Shown in pieces: positions 44,659 to 53,294 of a DNA stretch of 64,000 nucleotides. The notes beneath the pieces are model-generated. The model was not told where the DNA came from. It saw nothing but the letters and a program-made list of their open reading frames with translations, and ran no database searches. This stretch comes from Chloroflexota bacterium (GTDB lineage: Bacteria; Chloroflexota; Anaerolineae; UBA2200): positions 1-64,000 of the forward strand of contig JACIWW010000001.1 of assembly GCA_014360905.1 (NCBI GenBank). Reading direction: 5' to 3'. The position numbers and the translations under genes were made by a program. Each line of letters opens with the position of its first letter. Position 1 is the stretch's first letter.

Positions 44659-44687
44659 TTGCTCTTTTTGCAAATTCAGTATATAAT
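44659..44687 (+). promoter_or_regulatory. Promoter of tmRNA
   Basis: TTGCTC (44659-44664) and TATAAT (44682-44687) are spaced by 17 bp. The mature 5' G at 44696 lies nine bases past the -10, so the primary transcript needs little or no 5' trimming. Confidence 0.7.
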
Positions 44688-44695
44688 AATGCTAT

Positions 44696-45104
44696 GGGGA
44701 TGACAGGTCTCGACGGGGAGGGCTGGCTCGAGACTGCAAGCAGAGGTGCCTCCACCTCGTAAAACAGGGGCAAACAATAAGTGCCAATACAGCACGAACA
44801 CCGGCGTATGCTTACGCCATGGCTGCGTAAAGCAATCTAGCGTAAGCGCACGCTTTGGCCACTAAGAATGGCCACGTCCATCCCCCTCTCGCTGCCGGTG
44901 GAGTGGGATTGGGCGTCATAGGAACCGGAGTGCAGCTGCCTCCATGCTGATAAAGGCAGCCTAAGACCCTCCAACGAGGGATCAGCTGGCTCCAGAGCAA
45001 CTCTGTCGGTTGAGGTGCATGGAGCGAGAGCAAAAAACCGACTAAGCTTGTAGGATGTCTCCAGCCGAACTCTTCGGACGCGGGTTCGATTCCCGCCATC
45101 TCCA
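44696..45104 (+). ncRNA. ssrA: Transfer-messenger RNA (tmRNA)
   Basis: This RNA rescues stalled ribosomes with SmpB. The 5' GGGGATG pairs with the 3' CATCTCC to form the acceptor stem, and a T-arm (GGGTTCGATTCCC) precedes it. The tag frame runs from GCC 44783 to TAA 44828-44830 and encodes ANTARTPAYAYAMAA, ending in the AA signal for proteases. CCA is not encoded (CTG follows the discriminator A), so it must be added by enzyme. The 409-base length is ordinary for a one-piece tmRNA. Confidence 0.96.
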
Positions 45105-45108
45105 CTGT

Positions 45109-45136
45109 TTGGTTAGTAGTATCGCCGCATTATAAC
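45109..45136 (+). promoter_or_regulatory. Putative promoter for the decarboxylase gene
   Basis: TTGGTT (45109-45114) and TATAAC (45131-45136) are spaced by 16 bp, between the tmRNA and GTG 45163. Confidence 0.4.
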
Positions 45137-45162
45137 AGGCTATCTAGCGGAGATGTCCCGCT

Positions 45163-46620
45163 GTGGATGAAACCCACATTCGCCTCCCACCCAAGGGCAA
45201 GAGCAAGGAAGAAATCCTGGCAATGATGAAAGCCCTCCGCCAGGAGGATGTCCAATGGCAGCAGGGTCGTATCTTCAGCCTGGTGTACTATGCCAACGAT
45301 GAAATAACGGAACTACTGAAAGAAGCCTACTCCCTGTTCTTCTCCGAGAACGCGCTCAACCCCACTGTTTTTCCCAGCCTGCGCCGACTGGAGACAGAAG
45401 TCGTAGCCATGGTTGCCGCTTTACTGGGTGGTGATGACAACGTCGTGGGCAACATGACTTCGGGAGGCACAGAGAGCCTCCTGATGGCAGTGAAGGCAGC
45501 CAGGGATTGGGCGCGTGCTCACAAACCTGATATTCAATGCCCAGAGATGGTTTTGCCCATCACGGCTCACCCCGCTCTGGAGAAAGCAGCACACTATTTT
45601 GGAGTAAAGCCAGTCCATTTCCCCGTAGGCAATGATTTCCGTGCCGATATAGCGGCTGCACGCAGAGCCATTACTCCGCGTACCATCCTCCTGGTCGGCT
45701 CTGCCCCCTCCTACCCCCATGGAGTAATGGACCCTATATCCGAGCTGGCTCAACTCGCTCAGGAACGCGGCCTCTGGTTTCACGTAGACTCCTGTGTGGG
45801 CGGGATGATGCTGCCATTCGTCCGTCGCCTGGGCTACCCGGTACCAGAATTTGATTTCCAGGTGCCTGGCGTAACCTCCATCTCAGCGGACCTGCACAAG
45901 TACGGCTACACCGCCAAGGGCGCATCGGTTATCCTCTACCGTAATAGAGATTTTCGTCGCTATCAATTCTTCGTTCATACGGATTGGCCAGGCGGCATCT
46001 ACATCTCACCTACCATGGCCGGCACCCGGCCCGCCGGGCCTATCGCCGCTGCCTGGGCCTTGATGCACTTCCTGGGCGAAGAAGGATACCTGGCCTTGGC
46101 AGATACAGTGATGAAGACCGCCTTAAAGCTCCGTCAAGGCATTGCAGATATCCCTGGCATCCACATCCTGGGCGAACCAGAGATGAGCATCATGGCCATT
46201 GCATCCAATAAGCTGAATATCTATGAGATTGGCGATGAAATGGCCTTGCGCGGTTGGCACCTCGATCGGCAACAGTTTCCCCCCAGCCTGCACCTGACGG
46301 TTACACCTGCTCATGCTGCTGTGGCCGATCTCTTCTTGCAAGACCTGGCGGATGCAGTGAAACTAGCCAAAAAGCCCAGCCTACAGAAAATCGGGAGCAG
46401 CGTGATGCTCACTTTAGCCAATGTTGCTGCCAGGTTGTTGCCGGAGAAACTAGTCAGTTGGCTGACCTCTCGTGCTTCGGCATTGCTGGGAGGAAAAGGT
46501 ACAGGGCTACCACAGCGCTCAGCTGCAATATATGGTATGATGGGTTCACTGCCGAACCGTGGCGATTTGCGCGAATTAGTTCTCGATTTGCTGGATCGCC
46601 TGACAAGCCCAGAGAGATAA
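45163..46620 (+). CDS. PLP-dependent group II decarboxylase family (sphingosine-1-phosphate lyase-like)
   Basis: The 485-residue PLP enzyme has NMTSGGTESLLMAVKAARDWA near residue 100, HPALEKAAHYFG, and HVDSCVGGMMLPFVRRLGY. The PLP lysine is in SISADLHKYGYTAKGASV. This order and the ADxHKYGYTxKG wording fit S1P-lyase-like proteins rather than glutamate decarboxylase. S1P lyase splits phosphorylated long-chain bases into an aldehyde and phosphoethanolamine; whether this bacterium has such lipids is unknown. The GTG start has GGAG about ten bases upstream. Confidence 0.82.
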   Translation: MDETHIRLPPKGKSKEEILAMMKALRQEDVQWQQGRIFSLVYYANDEITELLKEAYSLFFSENALNPTVFPSLRRLETEVVAMVAALLGGDDNVVGNMTSGGTESLLMAVKAARDWARAHKPDIQCPEMVLPITAHPALEKAAHYFGVKPVHFPVGNDFRADIAAARRAITPRTILLVGSAPSYPHGVMDPISELAQLAQERGLWFHVDSCVGGMMLPFVRRLGYPVPEFDFQVPGVTSISADLHKYGYTAKGASVILYRNRDFRRYQFFVHTDWPGGIYISPTMAGTRPAGPIAAAWALMHFLGEEGYLALADTVMKTALKLRQGIADIPGIHILGEPEMSIMAIASNKLNIYEIGDEMALRGWHLDRQQFPPSLHLTVTPAHAAVADLFLQDLADAVKLAKKPSLQKIGSSVMLTLANVAARLLPEKLVSWLTSRASALLGGKGTGLPQRSAAIYGMMGSLPNRGDLRELVLDLLDRLTSPER

Positions 46621-46668
46621 GTTCCACCTCAAAACCATACCCTGCCCAACAGAAAGGAGGGAATATAG

Positions 46669-48138
46669 GTGAGCACACAATCGAGCCACGAAACAATGCC
46701 CCATTCTGTGGAGCTAGAGAAGCCACACCGCCTTGCCTTGTGGATCAAGCTTATCTATGGCTCAGGTGAATGGAGCTATGCCAGCTATGGCACTTTGCGC
46801 CAGATTTTCTATGCGATATTCCTCACCGATGTAGTTGGACTAGAGGCGCGCCTGGCTTCCATTGCCGCTCTGTTGGGCACTATCTGGGATGCCATCAACG
46901 ACCCCTTGGTCGGGGCAATCAGCGATAACCTGAAAACCCGCTGGGGACGTCGCCGGCCATTTTTGCTCTTTTTCTCCATTCCCTTTGGCTTGAGTTTTTT
47001 GCTCCTCTGGTGGGCACCCCCGTGGTCAAGTCAGATTGCCCTGATGATCACGGTAATGCTCGCTTTTATGATTAGCGATACAATGCAAACCCTGGTATCT
47101 GTTCCGTATGTCAGCCTCACTCCCGAGATCACCCCTGATTACGATGAGCGCACCTCCTTAGCCAGCTATCGCATGTTCTTCAACTTGCTGGCTTCGTTGA
47201 TCACAGCCATATCTGCACCCATGATTGTGAAAGCAGTGCTCAGAGCAGGATTGTCCCAACAGCAAGGGTATCTGACGGTCGCAGCTCTATTTGGCGGACT
47301 GGCCACTTTGCCTTTTCTGCTGATTTTCTTTGTCATACGAGAGCGTTTTGCTCAGCGCATCCAAGCCATAGAGCCCGTTTCCATCCGCAGTCTCGTGCAG
47401 ACACTTTGGAGCAATATCCCCTTCCGTTTCGCCGTTGCGATCTATATGCTGAATTGGATCATTTTCGACCTGGTAGCGATGGTGTTGCCCTTTTTCCTGC
47501 TGTATTGGGTCGCTCAAGGTAATTTGCTCGCCTCAATTAACCTTTTTGGTGGAGAAATCGCTCTGGAATCGGTAGTCTTGGGATTGCTATTGATCACTGC
47601 CGTGGTAGCCTTGCCTTTGTGGACCTGGTTATCCCATCGTTTCAGCAAACGTACCGCTTATTTCCTCGCAATGAGCGCCTGGGCAGTAGTGCAAGCTTTT
47701 GTTCTCATGGTGCAACCTGGGCAAATGAACTTGATCATCGCGCTGGCACTGTTGTCTGGATTGTGTGTTTCTGCGGCCCATGCCCTCCCTGATGCTATTT
47801 TCCCCGATGTGATCGAATGGGATGAACTGCGCACGCGCCGTCGTCGCGAGGGAATCTACTACGGCATCAAAAACTTTGTGCGCAAGTTGGCTGGAGCATT
47901 AGCCATCTTCTTCGCACTGCAAGTGCTGGGGTGGTTTGGCTACCAATCACCGCCCAAGGGTGCGATCCAGTTCCAGCAAGCACCAATCACTTTGACCGCA
48001 ATCCGCATGTTGATTGGGCCTATTGGGACCTTCTTGCTGGCCATGGTTGCTGTGGTAACCTGGTTTTATCCCCTGACCCGTGAACGTCATGCCCGCGTGC
48101 TACGCCTGCTTGCTCGCCGTCGGCAACGTCAGGTCTGA
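46669..48138 (+). CDS. MFS transporter, glycoside-pentoside-hexuronide (GPH/MelB-like) family
   Basis: The 489-residue protein has about twelve membrane segments. The GPH family marks are DAINDPLVGAISDNLKTRWGRRRPFLLF after helix 2, with the conserved cation-site Asp residues, and DELRTRRRREGIYYGIKNFVRKL in the second half. Such carriers move sugars or other small solutes with Na+ or H+. A GTG start follows AAAGGAGG by eight bases. It is 48 bases after the S1P-lyase-like gene, so the pair may share a substrate pathway; that is an inference. Confidence 0.85.
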   Translation: MSTQSSHETMPHSVELEKPHRLALWIKLIYGSGEWSYASYGTLRQIFYAIFLTDVVGLEARLASIAALLGTIWDAINDPLVGAISDNLKTRWGRRRPFLLFFSIPFGLSFLLLWWAPPWSSQIALMITVMLAFMISDTMQTLVSVPYVSLTPEITPDYDERTSLASYRMFFNLLASLITAISAPMIVKAVLRAGLSQQQGYLTVAALFGGLATLPFLLIFFVIRERFAQRIQAIEPVSIRSLVQTLWSNIPFRFAVAIYMLNWIIFDLVAMVLPFFLLYWVAQGNLLASINLFGGEIALESVVLGLLLITAVVALPLWTWLSHRFSKRTAYFLAMSAWAVVQAFVLMVQPGQMNLIIALALLSGLCVSAAHALPDAIFPDVIEWDELRTRRRREGIYYGIKNFVRKLAGALAIFFALQVLGWFGYQSPPKGAIQFQQAPITLTAIRMLIGPIGTFLLAMVAVVTWFYPLTRERHARVLRLLARRRQRQV

Positions 48139-48157
48139 AACCCTCCTTGTGTTGTGT

Positions 48158-48185
48158 TTGACATCTAGACCTTATCGCTTATAAT
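48158..48185 (+). promoter_or_regulatory. Promoter of mtnP
   Basis: TTGACA (48158-48163) and TATAAT (48180-48185) are spaced by 16 bp. The roughly 75-base leader can fold CCCGC/GCGGG and TTGAT/ATCAA hairpins, the second ending just before the ribosome site. Confidence 0.7.
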
Positions 48186-48268
48186 ACCTTCGCTCTTGTA
48201 TGTTAGAAGTTTTGTCCCGCTGCCATGCGGGGTAATTGATGTTTCGAAATCAACGCAGGAGGACAGGA

Positions 48269-49138
48269 ATGGAACAAGCAATCTTGGGTGTGATTGGAGG
48301 CAGCGGTGTCTATGACATCGAAGCGCTGCAAGATGTCAAAGAAGTGCAGATCAAAACGCCATTTGGCGATCCGAGCGATGCGATTGTGCTGGGCACATTA
48401 GCCGGCGTACGCGTGGCTTTCTTGCCTCGTCATGGGCGTGGTCACCGCATCATGCCCAGCGAAGTGAATGCTCGGGCTAACATCTACGCCCTCAAGTCCC
48501 TGGGCGTGCAGTACATTGTTTCCATCAGTGCATGCGGTAGCATGCGGGAGGAACTTGCTCCGCGGCACATTGTCATCCCCGACCAGATCTTCGATCGTAC
48601 CAAGGGCAGACCTAGCACCTTTTTTGGCAATGGATTGGTAGTGCATATCAGTTTCGATGAGCCGTATTGCCCTATCCTGAGCGAACTGGTGTATCAGGCA
48701 GTGCAAAAGACCGGCGCAACGGTGCACAAAGGAGGGACATTCCTGGTCATCGAGGGACCTCAGTTCTCGACCAAAGCCGAATCGCGCATTTACCGGCAAT
48801 GGGGTGTGGATATCATTGGCATGACGGCTCTTCCGGAAGCAAAACTGGCTCGCGAGGCAGAAATTTGCTACGCTGCTATGGCCCACGTAACAGACTATGA
48901 CGTCTGGCACGAAACCGAGGAGCCTGTGACCGTAGCCATGTTAATTGAGAACCTGATGGCCAATGCTGCAACGACAAAGAAGGCACTCACCTACTTGGCG
49001 CCGATGGTTGCGGCGCAGAAAGAACGCACCTGCAAATGCGCGACGGCTTTGTCCGCAGCGATCATTACCCAGCGCGATGTCATTCCTGATACAACCAGAA
49101 CACAACTGAGGCTACTGCTCGACAAGTACCTCAAATAG
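48269..49138 (+). CDS. mtnP: S-methyl-5'-thioadenosine phosphorylase
   Basis: The enzyme phosphorolyses methylthioadenosine, the by-product of polyamine synthesis, to adenine and methylthioribose 1-phosphate. The 289-residue protein has GVIGGSGVYDIEAL, the phosphate-binding LPRHGRGHRIMPSEVN, SACGSMREELAPRHIVIPDQ, FLVIEGPQFSTKAESRIYR and the purine-site AHVTDYDVWH. These are MTAP rather than general PNP features. GGAGG lies six bases before ATG 48269. Confidence 0.9.
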   Translation: MEQAILGVIGGSGVYDIEALQDVKEVQIKTPFGDPSDAIVLGTLAGVRVAFLPRHGRGHRIMPSEVNARANIYALKSLGVQYIVSISACGSMREELAPRHIVIPDQIFDRTKGRPSTFFGNGLVVHISFDEPYCPILSELVYQAVQKTGATVHKGGTFLVIEGPQFSTKAESRIYRQWGVDIIGMTALPEAKLAREAEICYAAMAHVTDYDVWHETEEPVTVAMLIENLMANAATTKKALTYLAPMVAAQKERTCKCATALSAAIITQRDVIPDTTRTQLRLLLDKYLK

Positions 49139-49151
49139 TTTCGCATAGCAT

Positions 49152-49169
49152 AATCCGCGTTTCCGGATT
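49152..49169. terminator. Weak hairpin between convergent mtnP and uvrA
   Basis: AATCCG (49152-49157) and CGGATT (49164-49169) pair with a six-base loop, just past the mtnP stop. There is no strong T run. Confidence 0.3.
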
Positions 49170-49220
49170 GGTCTTATTCCTAGTTCATTGGGGCAACTGC
49201 GTGTAATGACTACACGAAGG

Positions 49221-52094
49221 TCAACCTGCCCTCCTCAACACCTTCTTGAGAAATTGCCCCGTGTACGAATGACCCATCTCTGCCACTTCCTCGGGCGTCC
49301 CCTCGGCAATCACCCAACCGCCAGCATCCCCTCCCTCTGGCCCTAGGTCAATGATCCAATCCGCCGTCTTGATGACGTCCATGTTATGCTCGATGATGAC
49401 CACTGTGTTGCCCGCGTCAACCAAACGATTTAACACTTGCAGCAAACGAGCAATGTCCGCAAAATGCAACCCCGTCGTTGGTTCATCCAAGATGTACAGC
49501 GTGCGACCGGTGGCCTTACGCGATAGCTCCCGGGACAACTTGATGCGCTGCGCCTCGCCCCCAGACAAGGTTGTGGCAGGTTGTCCAAGACGAATGTATC
49601 CCAAACCCACATCGTACAGCGTCTGCAACTTGCGCCGAATAGCTGGTATGTTCTCGAAAAAGCGCAAAGCCTCATCCACACTCATATCTAACACATCGGC
49701 AATGCTCTTCCCTTTAAACTTGATTTCCAATGCCTCGCGGTTGTAGCGACGTCCATGACAAACCTCGCAGGGGACATAGACATCGGGCAGGAACTGCATC
49801 TCGATGCGAATGATGCCATTGCCCTGACATGCCTCGCAGCGGCCTCCCTTCAAATTGAACGAGAAACGCCCTGGACGATAGCCACGCATCTTGGCCTCAG
49901 GCAAGGACGCGAACAACTCGCGGATGGGTGTAAACACGTTGGTGTAGGTAGCAGGGTTGGAACGCGGTGTGCGCCCAATAGGCGATTGGTCAATGTCAAC
50001 CACCTTATCCAGATATTGGATGCCACGAATGCCCTGATGTGCTCCTGGCCGCTCTTTACTATGATAGAAATATTGCGCCAGCGCTTTGTACAGAACCTCG
50101 ATGATCAAGCTCGACTTGCCCGAACCAGATACTCCTGTTACGCACACGAATTTGCCTAGCGGAATACGGACGTCAATGTTCTTCAGGTTGTTCTCTGCTG
50201 CGCCCAAAATCTCCAGCACCTTCTCATTCCCTGGTCGGCGTCGTTTCGGCACGGGCACGGTTTTATCGCCGCGCAAGTATTGCCCCGTGATAGAGTGCGG
50301 ACAGGCCATGACATCCGCCAACGAACCAGCTACTACAACCTGCCCCCCCATCTCACCTGCCCCAGGCCCCAGGTCAACGATATAATCTGCTGAGCGGATG
50401 GTTTCCTCGTCATGCTCCACTATGATAAGCGTATTGCCCAGGTCACGCATACCCATCAGAGTATCAATCAAGCGGCGGTTGTCGCGTTGATGGAGACCAA
50501 CGCTAGGCTCATCCAAAATATAGAGCACACCCATCAACTGCGAGCCGATCTGCGTCGCCAGGCGGATGCGTTGTGCTTCTCCCCCCGACAACGTGGCTGC
50601 GGTACGATCCAGGGTCAAATAGTCCAGCCCCACATCCACCATGAATTTGAGCCGGGACTTTAATTCCTTCAATACCTGGTGAGCAATGGTTTTCTCCCGT
50701 GGCGTGAGCACTTCTGAAAGGCTATCCACCCACTTCATCGCTTCTACCACGGAAAGGGCAGTTACTTCCACAATGGACTTGCCGGCTACAGTCACGGCAA
50801 GGCTCTCCGGCTTCAGACGTTTGCCCTGACATACGGGGCATGGACGTGTGGACATGTAGGATTCGATCAGGGCACGGCTGTAATCCGAGGTTGTCTCCTG
50901 GTAACGACGCTTCAGGTTGGGAATGACACCTTCAAAGGTCGTCTCATACTCACGCAGATAGCCATAGCGGTTACGATAACGCAATGTAATCACTTCATCC
51001 CCAGAGCCATAGAGCAACGCTTGCAATTGCTTGGAATTCAGATCCTGTATGGGCGTCTCCATGCTAAAGCCATAGTGCTCGGCCACCGCTTCCAGCAATT
51101 GCGCAATATAGCTATCCTCATCTGCATTGCGTGCCAGGTTCCAAGGACTCGGATCCAGCGCACCTTCGCTGAGGGAGAGGCTTTTATCCGGAATGACCAA
51201 GTCTGGGTCAAGTTCGAGCAAGGTGCCAAGCCCCGTACAGGCAGGGCAGGCTCCGTGCGGACTGTTGAAGGAAAAGGTCCGTGGCTCGATCTCGGGCAGG
51301 CTGATACCACAGTAGCCACAGGCCAAATGCTCCGAATAGAGGTATTCAGTGCCATCCTCCAGCACCACCTTGGCCATGCCCCCGCCCAATTTCAGCGCCG
51401 TCTCTACTGAATCAGCAAGCCGCAGTCGATCTGTACCTGTCTCTTGATCCTCCGGGTTCTGTATCACTAGCCGATCCACGACTGCTTCAATAGTGTGCAT
51501 CTTGTAACGGTCTAGCGCGATCTCCTCGTTCACATCGCGTATCTCGCCGTTGACCCGGACACGGACCAGCCCAGAACGCCGTATATCCTCAAAGATGCGC
51601 CTATGCTCACCCTTGCGGTCTTTGATCAGCGGCGCCAGGATCATGATACGGCTGCCTTGGGGCAAAGCCAGTACCGCATCCACGATCTGGGGAACACTCT
51701 GACGAGCTACCACTCGACCGCATTGTGGACAATGGGGTATACCCACGCGCGCATACAGCAAGCGCAAGTAATCGTAAACCTCGGTAATCGTGCCCACCGT
51801 GGAGCGTGGGTTATGCCCTGCCCCGCGCTGGTCAATGCTGATAGCCGGCGACAAGCCCTCGATCGAGTCCACATCTGGCTTCTCCATCTGGCCAAGGAAT
51901 TGGCGTGCATAAGCCGAAAGCGATTCCACGTAGCGGCGTTGACCCTCGGCATAGAGCGTGTCAAAAGCCAACGAAGACTTGCCAGAGCCAGAAATGCCCG
52001 TAATGACAACAAACTTGTCTCGCGGGATCTCTACATCGATATTTTTGAGATTATGCTCGCGCGCACCGCGCACGATAATCTTATTCTGAGGCAT
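49221..52094 (-). CDS. uvrA: Excinuclease ABC subunit UvrA
   Basis: UvrA recognises DNA damage and loads UvrB. The 957 residues are full length. The first ABC domain has Walker [21 protein letters not shown] and [18 protein letters not shown] zinc module comes from CGYCG and CPAC. The second domain has [13 protein letters not shown] and [16 protein letters not shown], with a zinc finger CEAC to CEVCHG. GGAG precedes the ATG. The promoter contains a palindrome, which suggests damage-inducible control. Confidence 0.97.
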   Translation of the reverse strand: MPQNKIIVRGAREHNLKNIDVEIPRDKFVVITGISGSGKSSLAFDTLYAEGQRRYVESLSAYARQFLGQMEKPDVDSIEGLSPAISIDQRGAGHNPRSTVGTITEVYDYLRLLYARVGIPHCPQCGRVVARQSVPQIVDAVLALPQGSRIMILAPLIKDRKGEHRRIFEDIRRSGLVRVRVNGEIRDVNEEIALDRYKMHTIEAVVDRLVIQNPEDQETGTDRLRLADSVETALKLGGGMAKVVLEDGTEYLYSEHLACGYCGISLPEIEPRTFSFNSPHGACPACTGLGTLLELDPDLVIPDKSLSLSEGALDPSPWNLARNADEDSYIAQLLEAVAEHYGFSMETPIQDLNSKQLQALLYGSGDEVITLRYRNRYGYLREYETTFEGVIPNLKRRYQETTSDYSRALIESYMSTRPCPVCQGKRLKPESLAVTVAGKSIVEVTALSVVEAMKWVDSLSEVLTPREKTIAHQVLKELKSRLKFMVDVGLDYLTLDRTAATLSGGEAQRIRLATQIGSQLMGVLYILDEPSVGLHQRDNRRLIDTLMGMRDLGNTLIIVEHDEETIRSADYIVDLGPGAGEMGGQVVVAGSLADVMACPHSITGQYLRGDKTVPVPKRRRPGNEKVLEILGAAENNLKNIDVRIPLGKFVCVTGVSGSGKSSLIIEVLYKALAQYFYHSKERPGAHQGIRGIQYLDKVVDIDQSPIGRTPRSNPATYTNVFTPIRELFASLPEAKMRGYRPGRFSFNLKGGRCEACQGNGIIRIEMQFLPDVYVPCEVCHGRRYNREALEIKFKGKSIADVLDMSVDEALRFFENIPAIRRKLQTLYDVGLGYIRLGQPATTLSGGEAQRIKLSRELSRKATGRTLYILDEPTTGLHFADIARLLQVLNRLVDAGNTVVIIEHNMDVIKTADWIIDLGPEGGDAGGWVIAEGTPEEVAEMGHSYTGQFLKKVLRRAG

Positions 52095-52157
52095 TACAGT
52101 CTCCTGCCATTCTGCACGTGCCCAAACGATGCAAAAACTAACTTACCGTTAACACGA

Positions 52158-52186
52158 AGTATAGCACAAATGTGCTATTCCGTCAA
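52158..52186 (-). promoter_or_regulatory. uvrA promoter with an 18-bp palindrome in its spacer (candidate SOS operator)
   Basis: On the minus strand, TTGACG (52181-52186) and TATACT (52158-52163) are spaced by 17 bp. The perfect palindrome ATAGCACAAATGTGCTAT (52161-52178) fills the spacer and part of the -10. A repressor bound there would block RNA polymerase, as LexA does. Confidence 0.6.
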
Positions 52187-52273
52187 TACAATCTTAGGCA
52201 AATATTTATTATAATAGGATAGCGATTTACGAGCAACTGCAGTATGCGCTTGCGCCAAGCATAGAACACCTAT

Positions 52274-52426
52274 AAGGCGGCTTTTCTAGCCGCCTTCTCT
52301 TGAGAGAAACCAGGTTTCTCCCAGAAACCTGGTTTCTTGATTGATGACAGCGGACTGGGGTCCGCTTGGAGCGTGGCCTCACCCTCGGCCCCTCTCCGCA
52401 GTTGCGGAGAGGGGCCGAGGGTGAGG
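52274..52426. repeat. Three stacked inverted repeats between uvrA and the nitroreductase gene
   Basis: Three hairpins follow each other. AAGGCGGC/GCCGCCTT is at 52274-52296. AGAAACCAGGTTTCT with a second AGAAACCTGGTTTCT copy is at 52304-52337. A perfect 24-bp inverted repeat with a 2-base loop (52377-52400 and 52403-52426) is built on CCTCACCCTCGG. The last is the LTPNPSP-type dispersed repeat also seen near 7218. They may end the nitroreductase transcript, but they look like mobile repeat units. Confidence 0.65.
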
Positions 52427-52480
52427 GTTTTTATTCGCTGCCTGCGGCGGCTCGCAATGGCGTTGCTCGCTGTTCTTGGT

Positions 52481-53140
52481 TTAGCCTTTGTCATCGGGAC
52501 GAATACCGTGTTTGATCGCTCCCAAGCCCAGGAAATCGCCAATGCGACGCCATAACGAAAGCACGCCGCTTTGACCCAGGCGAGCAGCGCGACGTCCCCA
52601 TGATCCTGGAGGCCCAAATCCTTCCCAATGGACTATCTGCTGCAGAGGCAAGCGTGGAGTGGGCTTTTGCTCAGCATGTACTGGGTAGCCCAGCGTGATC
52701 AGGCCAACAACCCGTACGCCCTCGGGCAGAGCAAGCACTTCTGCAACCCGCTCCTCATCAAAGGCGCCAATCCAGCATGTCCCCAGTCCCAAGGCTTTGG
52801 CTACCAGCATGAGATTCTGGCTAGCCAGGCAACAATCATGGACATACCAGCTACTGCGCCGTTCATCACCGCATAGCGCAATAAGCACCGGTGCCCGTGC
52901 GACATGACGAGGCACGATGCCCGCGATCCGCGCGCTTTCAGCCAATGCAGAGCGGCGTTCCGGCTGTGTAACGACGACAAAATGCCACGGTTGGCGATTC
53001 ACGGCACTAGGCGCCCAGCGCGCCGAATCCAGCACGCGCAGGATCAAGTCCCGTGGCACCGCATCCGACCGGTATTGTCGCACAGAGCGCCGCTCGCGGA
53101 TTGTTCTCTCCACTGGCGTAAGATTTTCCTCATCGGACAT
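52481..53140 (-). CDS. Nitroreductase-family FMN oxidoreductase
   Basis: The 219-residue flavoprotein has the nitroreductase core: RRSVRQYRSDAVP, which binds the FMN phosphate, ARWAPSAVNRQPWHFVVV, and LASQNLMLVAKALGLGTCWIG with a C-terminal GLITLGYP. The tail beyond about residue 165 is longer than usual. It reduces nitro compounds, quinones or a related substrate with NAD(P)H; the physiological substrate is unknown. AGGAGG is six bases before the ATG. It is divergent from the Cys/Met PLP enzyme. Confidence 0.87.
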   Translation of the reverse strand: MSDEENLTPVERTIRERRSVRQYRSDAVPRDLILRVLDSARWAPSAVNRQPWHFVVVTQPERRSALAESARIAGIVPRHVARAPVLIALCGDERRSSWYVHDCCLASQNLMLVAKALGLGTCWIGAFDEERVAEVLALPEGVRVVGLITLGYPVHAEQKPTPRLPLQQIVHWEGFGPPGSWGRRAARLGQSGVLSLWRRIGDFLGLGAIKHGIRPDDKG

Positions 53141-53198
53141 GTGATTCCTCCTGAATGTGATCCTACCTCGTATTACGTGTTGTGTGTTGTCATTATTC

Positions 53199-53216
53199 TA
53201 CCAAAAGATTTTGGTA
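53199..53216. promoter_or_regulatory. Perfect palindrome between divergent genes
   Basis: TACCAAAAGATTTTGGTA is an exact 18-bp dyad with no spacer beyond the central GA/TC. It lies 59 bases from the nitroreductase start and just upstream of the promoter for the PLP enzyme, so it could serve as a shared operator. Confidence 0.4.
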
Positions 53217-53226
53217 CCGAGAATCT

Positions 53227-53255
53227 TTGCCTTTCTGCCAGTCCTGCGCTATACT
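53227..53255 (+). promoter_or_regulatory. Promoter of the Cys/Met PLP enzyme gene
   Basis: TTGCCT (53227-53232) and TATACT (53250-53255) are spaced by 17 bp, about 40 bases upstream of ATG 53295. Confidence 0.55.
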
Positions 53256-53294
53256 GGGAACTAGCTAAGCAACCCACTTGCCAGGAGGTAAAAG

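Noticed and set aside
44812-45105. A 97-codon minus-strand frame starting MEMAGIEPASEEFG
   Set aside because: It is antisense to the tmRNA 3' part; this is a well-known false protein produced by translating the tRNA-like end backwards.
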